The position numbers and the translations under genes were made by a program. A stretch of DNA of 64,000 nucleotides from Aeromicrobium chenweiae. Its GTDB lineage: Bacteria > Actinomycetota > Actinomycetes > Propionibacteriales > Nocardioidaceae. The stretch covers positions 1,612,001 through 1,676,000 of the forward strand of contig NZ_CP026952.1 of assembly GCF_003065605.1 (NCBI RefSeq), given 5' to 3'. The notes beneath the pieces were generated by a model, which saw only the letters and a program-made list of their open reading frames with translations, did no database searches and was not told where the DNA came from. The stretch's first letter is position 1. The number at the start of each line of letters is the position of its first letter. Of this stretch, positions 1 through 7,512 are shown one piece after another.

Positions 1-810
1 GGGAGGGAACGCGACCGCGACGGCTGTGCGCACCCCGTGGCTCGCGCCGCCGGTCCGGTCGGCGACCACCCAGCCGTCGGGCACACCCGCGCGGATGAGC
101 GCATCGCCCGTCGTGTTGTTGGTCATCGTGGTGCGCAGGAGGTCACGGTCATGACGCGGCAGGGCGCGGCCCACGACGTACGTGCCGACGGTCGTGGCCA
201 GCGCCTTGGGCGTCGTGGTGTCGCGGACGTCGCCGGGAGTGGCGGTGTTGAGGTCCGGCTCGGTGCGCACCGGGTTGGTCACGCGGTCGCCGATGCGGTC
301 GAGCTCGCGGTCCAGGCCCGCCGGTCCGCCGATCTGATCGAACAGCAGGTTGGCCGCCGTGTTGTCGCTGAATCGCAACGCGGCGTCGATGACGTCTCGC
401 AGCGGCAGACCGTCGGCGACGTGCTTCTCGGTGACGGGCGAGTGGGGCACCAGGTCGGACGCGTCGTACGTGATGGTGCGCGAGAGGTCCCGGCGCGAGG
501 TGCGGTCCAGGACGACCGCCGCCAGCGGCGCCTTGATCGTGGAGGCGAACGGGAACCGCTCGGAGCTGCGCCAGCTCACGCGCCGACCGGTGCCCGTGTC
601 GAGGGCGAAGACGCCCAGCCGGGTGTCGTACGACGTCTCGATGGCGGCGAAGTCGCCCCTCGTGTCCGGTGCCGTCGTGGCGGCAGGTCGTGACTGGTCC
701 TTGCCGCCGGCGGATGCCGGTGCATCCGCGCTGCTCGGACCGCAGGCGCCTGCGAGCAGTGCGATCGTGACGGTGAACCAGGCGGCCGGTCGTGTCCTGC
801 TCAGCTGCAT
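1..810 (-). CDS. class A beta-lactamase-like serine hydrolase (3' end outside window)
   Basis: About 270 residues are visible and the C-terminus lies beyond base 1. An N-terminal hydrophobic segment ends in AGAC around Cys23, a weak lipobox, so an exported lipoprotein is likely. Class A motifs appear in order: STIK at 90-93 (catalytic Ser90), SDN at 148-150 and EPDLN at 184-188 (omega-loop general base Glu184). The third box, normally KTG, reads RTG at 252-254. Known role of the family: hydrolysis of beta-lactams in the periplasm/cell wall. Whether this one is a true lactamase or a related D-Ala-D-Ala-type hydrolase is inference. The ATG at 810 follows a GGGGGAG ribosome site. Confidence 0.85.
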   Translation of the reverse strand, partial: MQLSRTRPAAWFTVTIALLAGACGPSSADAPASAGGKDQSRPAATTAPDTRGDFAAIETSYDTRLGVFALDTGTGRRVSWRSSERFPFASTIKAPLAAVVLDRTSRRDLSRTITYDASDLVPHSPVTEKHVADGLPLRDVIDAALRFSDNTAANLLFDQIGGPAGLDRELDRIGDRVTNPVRTEPDLNTATPGDVRDTTTPKALATTVGTYVVGRALPRHDRDLLRTTMTNNTTGDALIRAGVPDGWVVADRTGGASHGVRTAVAVAFPP

Positions 811-874
811 GATGTCTCCCCCGAGAGTCGTGGTGGCTGCGCCTCGATCCTCGCACGGCCCCCGCCGTCGGGGC

Positions 875-2353
875 TCAGCCGACGTGCCAGAACCGTCGGA
901 CGAGCTCCTCGCGCGTGGCGTCGTCCTTGGCTGCCTTCTTCATGAGCTTGGCGTCGTCGTACGACCGCAGCCGGTCGATCACGGAGTCGATGAGATCGGG
1001 CGGGAAGACCCCGTCGGCCTCCAGCCCGGCGCGTTCGCGCTGGAGGACGTCGGCGGACTCCGAGCACGAGGCAGGCAGCTGCTCGAACTTGTCGTGCTTG
1101 TCGGTGCTGAGCCGCTCGGCCACCTTCAGGCTGTCGGGGTCCGCGAGCCCGCGCCTCGCCGCGACCGCCATGCCGGCCAGGAGCAGGTGGACGTCCGCCG
1201 AGCCGTCGCCGAGTCGCAGCTCGACGGTCTGCGGGTGGATCGCCTGCTCGGGGATCGGCTCGGAGCTGCCGGGGTTGGCGTGGGCGACCATGCCCGGGAG
1301 CACCCCGCCGCCCCAGGCGAGGGGCACACGGACCAGCCCGGTCCGGTCGGTCTCGCCCCACGAGATGCCTTCCGGCGACTCGCCGCCCTCGGTGAACCGC
1401 AGGTAGGACGTCGGCACGGTGTTGCCGAACGCCGTCAGCGCCTTGGCCATCGACAGGTAGCCGGCGATCAACCGTCGTCCGGTGTCGTTGACGCCGCCGT
1501 CGTCAGTGATCGTGCTGGCGCCGTCGCGCACCAGCCGGCTGTGCACGTGCAACCCGCTGCCCGCGCCGCCGCTGCTGACCGACGGGGCGAAGGTCACCTC
1601 CAGGCCGTGCTGGTACGCGACCTCCCGCACGACCCACTTGGCCATGACGAGGACATCCGCGGCCTGCTCGACCGGGACGGGCCAGAACTCGATCTCGTGC
1701 TGCACCAGCTGCCGGTCCTCCTCGAGGATGTTCCCGACCTCGCCGTGGGCGTACTTGAGCTTGATGCCCATCGCGGCGAGATGTCCCAGGACCTGCTCCC
1801 GCACCCGCTGGCCCTTCGAGAACGGCTCGGACTCCTGGTAGCCGTGCTCCTCCTCGACCGGGAAGACCGGGTCGGGCGCGTCGACGAGGTAGTACTCCAG
1901 CTCTCCGAACGCCTCCAGCACCATGCCCGTCTCCTCGGTGAGCGCCTCGGACGCCTTGCGGACGACCTGCTCGCGGGCGTACGACAGTGGCTTGCCCTCC
2001 TCGTCGTAGAACGAGCAGAGCACGTCGAGCGAGGGACGCTCGCCGAACGGGTTCACGAATGCCGTGCGGTGCCGCGGCACGATGTAGACGTCGCTGGCGT
2101 CGCTGCCGACCCCCGGGAAGATGCTCGACCCGTCCACCCGCTCGCCCTGGGTGAGCACCTCGGTGAGGTGCTCGCGTGAGTCGACCGGGAACGCGACGGT
2201 CTTGAGCCGCCCGTCGCCCCCGACGTACCGCAGGTTGACCTGGCGCAGCTCCAGCTGCTCCGCGGCTCGGACGAGATCGCTGCACGTGAACTCGGCTGCC
2301 GGCTTCTCGAACAGGCGGACGATCGGGTGGGGCTCGAAGGCGTAAGTGACCAT
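875..2353 (-). CDS. glutamine synthetase family protein
   Basis: 492 residues, type I glutamine synthetase fold. Visible signatures: DGSSI at 74-78, an ExEYxL stretch near 150 for metal binding, a His-Glu-Val segment near 203, GSGLHVH at 265-271 (glutamate/ATP loop) and a C-terminal VELRLGDGSAD block near 370. The Lys-Pro that normally precedes the GAGSGLH loop is replaced by Ala-Pro, so this is probably a GlnA-like paralogue (gamma-glutamyl ligase on an amine or other substrate) rather than the housekeeping enzyme. An upstream extension of the frame exists, but the ATG at 2353 matches the family N-terminus. It lies between same-strand genes without overlap. Confidence 0.85.
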   Translation of the reverse strand: MVTYAFEPHPIVRLFEKPAAEFTCSDLVRAAEQLELRQVNLRYVGGDGRLKTVAFPVDSREHLTEVLTQGERVDGSSIFPGVGSDASDVYIVPRHRTAFVNPFGERPSLDVLCSFYDEEGKPLSYAREQVVRKASEALTEETGMVLEAFGELEYYLVDAPDPVFPVEEEHGYQESEPFSKGQRVREQVLGHLAAMGIKLKYAHGEVGNILEEDRQLVQHEIEFWPVPVEQAADVLVMAKWVVREVAYQHGLEVTFAPSVSSGGAGSGLHVHSRLVRDGASTITDDGGVNDTGRRLIAGYLSMAKALTAFGNTVPTSYLRFTEGGESPEGISWGETDRTGLVRVPLAWGGGVLPGMVAHANPGSSEPIPEQAIHPQTVELRLGDGSADVHLLLAGMAVAARRGLADPDSLKVAERLSTDKHDKFEQLPASCSESADVLQRERAGLEADGVFPPDLIDSVIDRLRSYDDAKLMKKAAKDDATREELVRRFWHVG

Positions 2354-2415
2354 GATCAGTCGTACCCACGGTCTCGGCTGACGAAGCGCCAACCGGTGGT
2401 CGCATGTCGCAACCG

Positions 2416-3069
2416 TCAGCGGCGACGGCGCGCCCGGACGACGACGTCGTGGAGCGTGGACGGCGCACCGTCGTCGGGGCGGTCCACGGCCCGGTGCGAC
2501 TCCTCGGCGGTCACGATCTCCCACGCGGCCGGGTCCAGGCGGGCGGTGATGGTCGCCGCGGTCGCCGATGCCGCGGCCGGCGGTCCGCCATCGGCGTGCG
2601 CCTCGGTCTCCTCGTGATCGGTCGCATGGTCGTCATGGTGCAGGTGTCCGACGATGAACAGGGTGCCCGCTGGGGCCACCCAGCTCGCGATCCGGTCGTA
2701 GAACTCGAGCTGGGACATCGCCGGATGGGCGTAATGGGTGGTGACGAGGTCGTACTGCTCGTCGGGCCGCCAGGTGGACAGATCGGCCTCGACCCACCGG
2801 ACGCGGTCGCCGACGCCGCTGGCTGCGGCACGCTCGGTCGCGATCGCGAGCGCGTCCGCTGCGACGTCCACGGCGGTGACCTGCCACCCCTTGCGGGCGA
2901 GCCAGACGGCCTCGGCCCCGGCCCCGCAGCCGGCGTCGAGGGCGGTGCCGGCCGGCACGCCGTCCAGCTCGCGGACGAGGTGCGGGTTGGTCTCGCTGGC
3001 GCCCATGGACGCGGCGCGGTCACCGGCCCAGATCCGGTCCCAGTACTCCTTGTCGAACGAGTGCGTCAT
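2416..3069 (-). CDS. class I SAM-dependent methyltransferase (TehB-like)
   Basis: 217 residues. Motif I is LDAGCGAGAEAVWLA, followed by an acidic VDV strand and the motif DLVTTHYAHP, so the SAM-binding Rossmann fold is complete. A His/Asp/Glu-rich loop (HLHHDDHATDHEET) sits about two-thirds along and could bind metal. The substrate is unknown. The protein is clearly related in sequence and length to the methyltransferase at 60614-61276 (shared TALDxGCGxGxxxxWLAxxGWxVT and VTTHxxHP), so the window holds two paralogues. Start chosen at the ATG preceding THSFDKEYWD; the family N-terminus has the same WDxxW/Y pattern. Confidence 0.85.
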   Translation of the reverse strand: MTHSFDKEYWDRIWAGDRAASMGASETNPHLVRELDGVPAGTALDAGCGAGAEAVWLARKGWQVTAVDVAADALAIATERAAASGVGDRVRWVEADLSTWRPDEQYDLVTTHYAHPAMSQLEFYDRIASWVAPAGTLFIVGHLHHDDHATDHEETEAHADGGPPAAASATAATITARLDPAAWEIVTAEESHRAVDRPDDGAPSTLHDVVVRARRRR

Positions 3070-3188
3070 CGGTCGTCCCTTCGTCCGTGCTGCCGCGGGC
3101 GCCGCTGCACCTGCCGCCAGTGTCCGTCCTCGCAAAAGGTGGGGTGGGGGCGCCGCGTTGACACCCTGCCGACCGCCCCGGTCCGGTC

Positions 3189-3194
3189 TAGAAT
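3189..3194 (+). promoter_or_regulatory. -10 box TAGAAT of a leaderless promoter
   Basis: TAGAAT lies 7 bases before a GTG that opens a 14-codon ORF. The downstream reductase gene has no purine-rich ribosome site of its own. A TTGACA occurs at 3158, but its 25-base spacing is too long for a normal -35. Confidence 0.5.
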
Positions 3195-3201
3195 CTGGGG
3201 C

Positions 3202-3246
3202 GTGCCCCGCCGCTCCCGCTGCCCGCTTCGCGATCGGTTGCCATGA
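3202..3246 (+). CDS. leaderless upstream ORF (14 aa) coupled to the folate reductase gene
   Basis: GTG-started 14-residue peptide MPRRSRCPLRDRLP. Its TGA overlaps the ATG of the next gene (bases 3243-3246, ATGA). The -10 box ends 7 bases before the GTG, so the transcript should begin at or near the start codon. The next gene lacks a visible Shine-Dalgarno, so translation is probably handed over from this ORF. Leaderless cysteine-containing upstream ORFs that tune downstream genes are known in mycobacteria; this peptide has a single Cys, so that parallel is inference only. Confidence 0.4.
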   Translation: MPRRSRCPLRDRLP

Positions 3247-4277
3247 CCGCGGGACGCACCGCGGTCGTCAACCACAGCGGATGCCCGAAGGCGATGACGT
3301 TCGGCCCGTGCGGTGGCGTCCGGGACGATGCGTCGTGCGAGCTGGACGCGCGCCCGTGCCCGTTCGCCGCGCCTGACGCAGGGGTCGTGCCGTGGGACGG
3401 GGACCCGCCGCCGAGCGCTGAGCCGGGCAGCCTCCTGCTGGAGGCGGCACGGCGTGGACCGGTCGTGCTCACCGACCTGACGATCCCGGCGTACGACCCG
3501 GAGGGTCTGGCCGCCGTCACCGAGATGCTCGCGGACTCGTGCGACGCGGTGCTGGTCGGTGAGCACCAGAACCGTCCCGACTTCCCGCCGACGCTGATGG
3601 CGGCCCTCATCGCCCAGGCCGGTGGTGTCCCGTGGGTGACGCTCGCGTGCCGCGACCGCAACCGCCTCGTGCTGGAGCAGGAGCTGGCCGGCCTCGCGGT
3701 GACCGGCGTCGACGGAGTGCTGTGCGTGACCGGGGACGTCCGGGCCCAGGGCGTACGACCCGACGTCACGCAGGTCTTCGACCTCGACGGCACCGAGCTC
3801 GCCGCGCTGGCGAGCCGCGCCGGTCATGCGGTGGCCGTCCCGGAGTCTCCCTCGGCGGTCCCGCAGCACCTCCGGCCCGCGCGTCTGGTGCAGAAGGAGC
3901 AGGCCGGCGCCCACCTGGCCGTCCTCAACCACGTCGGGAGCCCGGACGAGGTGGCGTCCTTCATCGGGGCATCGCGCGACCTCGGGCTGACGATCCCGGT
4001 CATTGCCGCGGTCGCCGTCTACACCGACGAGCGGTCGGCGCGCGTGCTGCAGAACTTTCCCGGGCTCAACCTCGATCCCGACCAGGTCGCCCAGGTGCTC
4101 GGCGCCGGGGACGTGCGGTCGGCCGGCATCGAGATGGCGCTGCGGGAGGCGCGGGCACTGCTGGCGATCGAGGGTGTCGCAGGGGTGAACCTCTCCGGGC
4201 TGGCCTCCGGCGACGGGGCCATGGCGGGGGCGCAGGTCAAGGCTGAGACAGGTCACCGGATCCGGGAGGACAGATGA
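3243..4277 (+). CDS. methylenetetrahydrofolate reductase-type protein with N-terminal MTHFR_C-like Cys-rich domain
   Basis: 344 residues. The head carries CPKAMTFGPCGG (Cys14, Cys23) followed by Cys32 and Cys39, the signature of the small Cys-rich MTHFR C-terminal-type domain, here placed at the N-terminus. The rest resembles the MetF TIM barrel: an early Glu/Asp-rich strand (VLTDLTIPAYDPEG), the nucleotide-proximal VLCVTGD segment, and a barrel end with an IPVIAAV strand. Likely role: folate-linked one-carbon oxidoreduction, or a corrinoid/flavin-associated variant. Overlaps the next methyltransferase gene by ATGA, so they are co-translated. A cyclodeaminase/formate-THF ligase pair lies 12 kb downstream, not linked. 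Confidence 0.75.
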   Translation: MTAGRTAVVNHSGCPKAMTFGPCGGVRDDASCELDARPCPFAAPDAGVVPWDGDPPPSAEPGSLLLEAARRGPVVLTDLTIPAYDPEGLAAVTEMLADSCDAVLVGEHQNRPDFPPTLMAALIAQAGGVPWVTLACRDRNRLVLEQELAGLAVTGVDGVLCVTGDVRAQGVRPDVTQVFDLDGTELAALASRAGHAVAVPESPSAVPQHLRPARLVQKEQAGAHLAVLNHVGSPDEVASFIGASRDLGLTIPVIAAVAVYTDERSARVLQNFPGLNLDPDQVAQVLGAGDVRSAGIEMALREARALLAIEGVAGVNLSGLASGDGAMAGAQVKAETGHRIREDR

Positions 4278-5065
4278 GTCAGAGCGAGCCCCAGGCAGAA
4301 CCCATGGTCGACGAGTTCGACACCGTCGCCTGGTGGACGGCCGCCGCAGTGGCCGAGCTGGGCGACGACCACGCCCTGCCGGCTGCGTGCCGGGGGAGCG
4401 GCAGCCCCGCAGCGCTGGACTGGCTGGCCCGCTCCATGGGGCTCGAGCCGGGGGTGCGCCTGCTGGACTCGGGCGCCGGGGTCGGTGGTCCGGCCGAGTA
4501 CGCGGCCCGCAACCACGAAGCACGTCCGACCCTGGCGGAGCCCATGGAGGGTGCCTGCCGCGCCGCACGCCGCCTCTTCGGTCGCCCGGTCGCGGTCGCC
4601 GACGGCCTCGCGCTCCCGTTCCCTGACGAGGCGTTCGACGCCGCCTGGTCACTCGGCGTGCTGTGCACGATCGACGACAAGCGGGCGTACCTGGAGGAGC
4701 TGCGCCGTGCCGTGGTCCCGGGCGGGGCGGTCGGGCTGCTGGTCTACACCAGGGCAGTGGAGTCCCTGCCCGACCAGCCCGAAGGCAACTCCTTCCCGAC
4801 CCGCGCGGAGCTCCTCGACGACCTGCGCGCGACCGGGCTCGACGTGGTCGAGGAGACGCTGCTCGCGGACGTCCCCGGCACTCCCGACGACTGGGAGCAG
4901 GCCGCGACCGAGGTCGAGGACGTCGTGAGGCGCGACCACCAGGACGACGAGCGCTGGCAGCGCGCCCAGTCCCAGCAGGAGACGATCGTCGGACTGATCC
5001 GCGACGAGCTCGTCGTGGGCGTCCTCGTGAGCTGCCGCAGGGGTGACTCCGCGGCGACCCGGTGA
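4274..5065 (+). CDS. class I SAM-dependent methyltransferase
   Basis: 263 residues. The glycine-rich motif I reads LLDSGAGVGGPAEYAA, a Ser in place of the usual Val/Leu-Gly pattern. It is followed by the Asp-containing ADGLALPFPDEAFDAAW block typical of UbiE/COQ5-like enzymes. The C-terminal third is acidic and helical. The substrate cannot be read. The ATG lies inside the stop of the preceding reductase gene (ATGA), and the folate-type neighbour suggests a shared pathway, perhaps methyl-group metabolism. Confidence 0.8.
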   Translation: MSQSEPQAEPMVDEFDTVAWWTAAAVAELGDDHALPAACRGSGSPAALDWLARSMGLEPGVRLLDSGAGVGGPAEYAARNHEARPTLAEPMEGACRAARRLFGRPVAVADGLALPFPDEAFDAAWSLGVLCTIDDKRAYLEELRRAVVPGGAVGLLVYTRAVESLPDQPEGNSFPTRAELLDDLRATGLDVVEETLLADVPGTPDDWEQAATEVEDVVRRDHQDDERWQRAQSQQETIVGLIRDELVVGVLVSCRRGDSAATR

Positions 5066-5131
5066 TGAGTTCTCGGCCTCGCACCCGTCACACCTACGAC
5101 GGGACATGACGAGATGGAAGGGGACGACGTG

Positions 5132-6130
5132 ATGGGTGCGGACACGGAGCTGGAGGAGCTGGGCAGTACTGGGCTGGCCGAGGTCGACGAGCCCACGTTC
5201 TCGGCGTTGGCGCAGCGGCACCGGCGCGAGCTGCACGTGCACTGCTACCGGATGCTCGCCTCGTTCGAGGACGCCGAGGACACGGTCCAGGAGACGTTCC
5301 TCCGCGCGTGGCGGCGGCGCGAGACGTTCCAGGGCCGGTCCACCTTCCGTGCCTGGATGTACCAGATCGCCACCAACGCCTGCCTGGACCTGCTCGCCAA
5401 GCGGCGTCCCGAGCCGGCGACCGGGGGAGAGGTGCTGTGGTTGCAGCCCTACCCTGACCGGCTGCTGGACGAGCTGGCCACCGACGACGCCGAGGGTCCG
5501 GAGACCGCCGCCGTCATGCGGGAGACGATCGAGCTGGCGTACCTGGTCGCCGTCCAGCACCTCGCACCACGGTCGCGGGCCGTCCTGATCCTGCGGGACG
5601 TGCTCGGCTGGCCGGCGAAGGACGTCGCCGAGCTGCTGGGCGACTCGGTCAACTCCGTGAACAGTGCGCTGCAGCGGGCGCGGGCGGGGATGCGGGAGCA
5701 CCTGCCCGCCGAGCGGCAGGACTGGACCGGTGGCGACGGGGACGTCGCGACCCGGGACCTGGTCCAGCGGTTCACCGACGCCAGCCTGGCCAAGGACGTC
5801 GTCGGCCTCGCCGCGATGCTGCGCGACGACGTCCGCTGCTCGATGCCGCCGACGCCCGGCGTGCAGGTGGGCCGCGAGGCGGTCCTGGCCGACTGGATCG
5901 GTGACGGCTTCGAGGGGCTGGGCGCGATGCGGACCGTCGTCACTGCGGTGAACCGGCAGCCCGGCTTGGCCACGTACCTCTGGGACGAGCAGGAGGGGGC
6001 GTACCTGCCATTGACCGTCGACGTCCTGCGGGTCAGCGATGGACTGGTCACCGAGGTCGTCATCTTCCACGCCGACCAGTTCCCGCGGCTCGGACTGCCG
6101 GAGGCTCTGGCGTCGGCCGGCGAGTCCTGA
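5132..6130 (+). CDS. ECF sigma-70 factor, SigX5/SigG-like, with SnoaL-like C-terminal domain
   Basis: About 332 residues, the length of the TIGR02960 (SigX5) type. Region 2 is seen in HCYRMLASFEDAEDTVQETFLRAW, region 4 in RAVLILRDVLGWPAKDVAELL with the recognition helix SVNSVNSALQRAR. The last ~130 residues (from VQRFTDASLAKD) form a SnoaL/NTF2-like domain that in this family modulates sigma activity in place of an anti-sigma factor. The ATG at 5132 is preferred to one 18 bases upstream because AAGGGG lies at the right distance. The gene starts 66 bases after the methyltransferase stop and may belong to the same operon. Confidence 0.88.
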   Translation: MGADTELEELGSTGLAEVDEPTFSALAQRHRRELHVHCYRMLASFEDAEDTVQETFLRAWRRRETFQGRSTFRAWMYQIATNACLDLLAKRRPEPATGGEVLWLQPYPDRLLDELATDDAEGPETAAVMRETIELAYLVAVQHLAPRSRAVLILRDVLGWPAKDVAELLGDSVNSVNSALQRARAGMREHLPAERQDWTGGDGDVATRDLVQRFTDASLAKDVVGLAAMLRDDVRCSMPPTPGVQVGREAVLADWIGDGFEGLGAMRTVVTAVNRQPGLATYLWDEQEGAYLPLTVDVLRVSDGLVTEVVIFHADQFPRLGLPEALASAGES

Positions 6131-6183
6131 GTGTTCGTGCGCGGGCCTGGCGGGTGGTCGTCCGGCCCGCCTAGGGTGGGCCG

Positions 6184-6594
6184 ATGGGCGAGGTGCTGGA
6201 CGATGGGCCGTTCTTCCACGGCACGAAGGCCGATCTGCAGGTGGGTGATCTCCTCGTGGCCGGTCGCCGGTCGAACTACCGGAGCGAGATCGTGATGAAC
6301 CACATCTACTTCACCGCGTTGGTGGACGGCGCCGGGCTGGCCGCGGAGCTCGCGGCGGGCGACGCCGATCCGCGCGTGTACGTCGTGGAGCCGACCGGCC
6401 GGTTCGAGGACGACCCGAACGTCACCGACAAGAAGTTCCCCGGCAACCCGACCCGGTCCTACCGGAGCACCGAGCCCCTCCGGGTCGTCGGCGAGGTGGC
6501 CGACTGGCCTCGTCTGGCGCCCGAGGCGCTGCAGGCCTGGCGCGACCGCCTGGCGGCACTGCTCGCCGACGAGCGGAACGAGATCATCAACTGA
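6184..6594 (+). CDS. arr: NAD+-rifampin ADP-ribosyltransferase Arr
   Basis: 136 residues, full length for Arr. Conserved blocks FFHGTKADL, VYVVEPTGRFEDDPN and TDKKFPGNPTRSYRSTEPLR are present. By alignment to the mycobacterial enzyme the catalytic/NAD residues are His12, Tyr42 and Asp82. Family role: transfers ADP-ribose from NAD+ to the 23-hydroxyl of rifamycins, inactivating them in the cytoplasm. The start is supported by TAGGGT at 6172-6177 exactly 6 bases before the ATG (leaderless transcript). No resistance cassette or transposon surrounds it, so it looks chromosomal and intrinsic. Confidence 0.95.
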   Translation: MGEVLDDGPFFHGTKADLQVGDLLVAGRRSNYRSEIVMNHIYFTALVDGAGLAAELAAGDADPRVYVVEPTGRFEDDPNVTDKKFPGNPTRSYRSTEPLRVVGEVADWPRLAPEALQAWRDRLAALLADERNEIIN

Positions 6595-6618
6595 TCTCGT
6601 TCGACGTAGACCGAACGA

Positions 6619-6628
6619 CTATCGATAG
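6619..6628. promoter_or_regulatory. palindrome CTATCGATAG in the promoter of the DUF2975/XRE operon
   Basis: Perfect 10-bp palindrome directly upstream of a TATGAT-like -10 (6631-6636) and about 36 bases before the DUF2975 start. Its position makes it a candidate operator, possibly for the XRE protein encoded two genes on. Confidence 0.4.
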
Positions 6629-6663
6629 ATTATGATCGTTTCTCGGGGCGAGGAGGCGATCAG

Positions 6664-7149
6664 ATGAGTACCTGGGCCGTGCGCACGTTGCGCCTGATCA
6701 TTGCCGTCGCGCTGGTGGGATCCGTCGTGGTGCAGGCCGGGATGGTGGCGCTGCTCTGGTGGGACAACGACGACGCGCCCACCGCGACCCAGATCTCGCT
6801 GGTGGTCATCGGTGTGCTCGGTGTGATCGCGCTGCAGGTCGTGGGGGTGTGCATCTGGCGGTTGCTGACCATGGTCCGCAGCGGCACGGTCTTCTCGCAC
6901 GCGGCGTTCCGCTACGTCGACCTGGTGATCGGCGCGATCAGCGTGGGCGCACTGCTGGTGCTCGCGGCTGCCGTCGTGGCCCGGTTCGCCAACCACGCCA
7001 CCCCCGGGGACGAGGTCGCCCCGGGCCTGGTCGGTCTGATCTGCGGGCTGGCCCTCGTCGCCGCAGGTGTCGCCTTGGTGGTCTACGTGATGAGGACGCT
7101 GCTGGCGCAGGCCGTGAAGCTCCGGTCCGAGCTCGACGAGGTGATCTGA
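6664..7149 (+). CDS. DUF2975 membrane protein
   Basis: 161 residues with four predicted transmembrane segments (about 9-32, 42-68, 84-106, 122-144) and a short cytoplasmic tail rich in charged residues. Architecture and the MVRSGTVFSHAAFRYVD loop fit DUF2975, a family of unknown function usually paired with a small XRE regulator, as here: the next gene starts immediately after its stop codon. The ATG follows a strong GAGGAGG ribosome site at 6650-6656. Confidence 0.8.
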   Translation: MSTWAVRTLRLIIAVALVGSVVVQAGMVALLWWDNDDAPTATQISLVVIGVLGVIALQVVGVCIWRLLTMVRSGTVFSHAAFRYVDLVIGAISVGALLVLAAAVVARFANHATPGDEVAPGLVGLICGLALVAAGVALVVYVMRTLLAQAVKLRSELDEVI

Positions 7150-7362
7150 GTGCCGATCGTCGTCGACATCGACGTGATGCTCGCGCGGCGCAAGATGTCG
7201 GTCGGCACACTCGCCGACCGGGTCGGGATCTCCCCGGCCAACGTCGCGGTCCTCAAGAACGGCCGGGCCAAGGCGGTGCGGTTCACGACGCTGGCCGCGC
7301 TGTGCGAGGTCCTGGACTGCCAGCCCGGCGACCTCCTGCGCTGGGAACCGGACGACGGGTGA
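7150..7362 (+). CDS. XRE-family (Cro/C1-type) small transcriptional regulator
   Basis: 70 residues starting at GTG, adjacent to the TGA of the DUF2975 gene. It is essentially one HTH_26/YozG-like domain: LADRVGISPANVAVLKNGRA forms helix-turn-helix, followed by FTTLAALCEVLDCQPGDLL, the family end. DUF2975/YozG-type pairs are common; the regulator probably controls its own operon through the palindrome upstream of the DUF2975 gene. Confidence 0.88.
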   Translation: MPIVVDIDVMLARRKMSVGTLADRVGISPANVAVLKNGRAKAVRFTTLAALCEVLDCQPGDLLRWEPDDG

Positions 7363-7375
7363 CGCTTTCCAGGGA

Positions 7376-7409
7376 TGACGGTTTCCCACGGTACCGTGGG
7401 AATTTGTCA
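7376..7409. repeat. extended palindrome, copy 1 (TGAC-N3-core-N3-GTCA)
   Basis: The core at 7383-7402 is the perfect 20-bp palindrome TTCCCACGGTACCGTGGGAA. It is flanked symmetrically by 3 non-pairing bases and then TGAC/GTCA. It sits between the XRE stop and selO. There is no T-run, so it is not an obvious terminator. Confidence 0.7.
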
Positions 7410-7436
7410 CTCCCCTCGTGTTGTGACCCGAGGTGA

Positions 7437-7472
7437 GTGACCAAACCCCACGGTCCCGTGGGAATCCGTCAC
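7437..7472. repeat. extended palindrome, copy 2 (GTGAC...GTCAC)
   Basis: Imperfect second copy of the element at 7376: outer arms GTGAC/GTCAC and core CCCACGGTCCCGTGGG with two central mismatches. Centres are 62 bp apart (about six helical turns). It lies 40 bp upstream of the selO start, on the same face as copy 1. Confidence 0.65.
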
Positions 7473-7512
7473 CGCGCAGGCATCCCGTCCGGACGTCGGT
7501 ACGCTGGACGGG

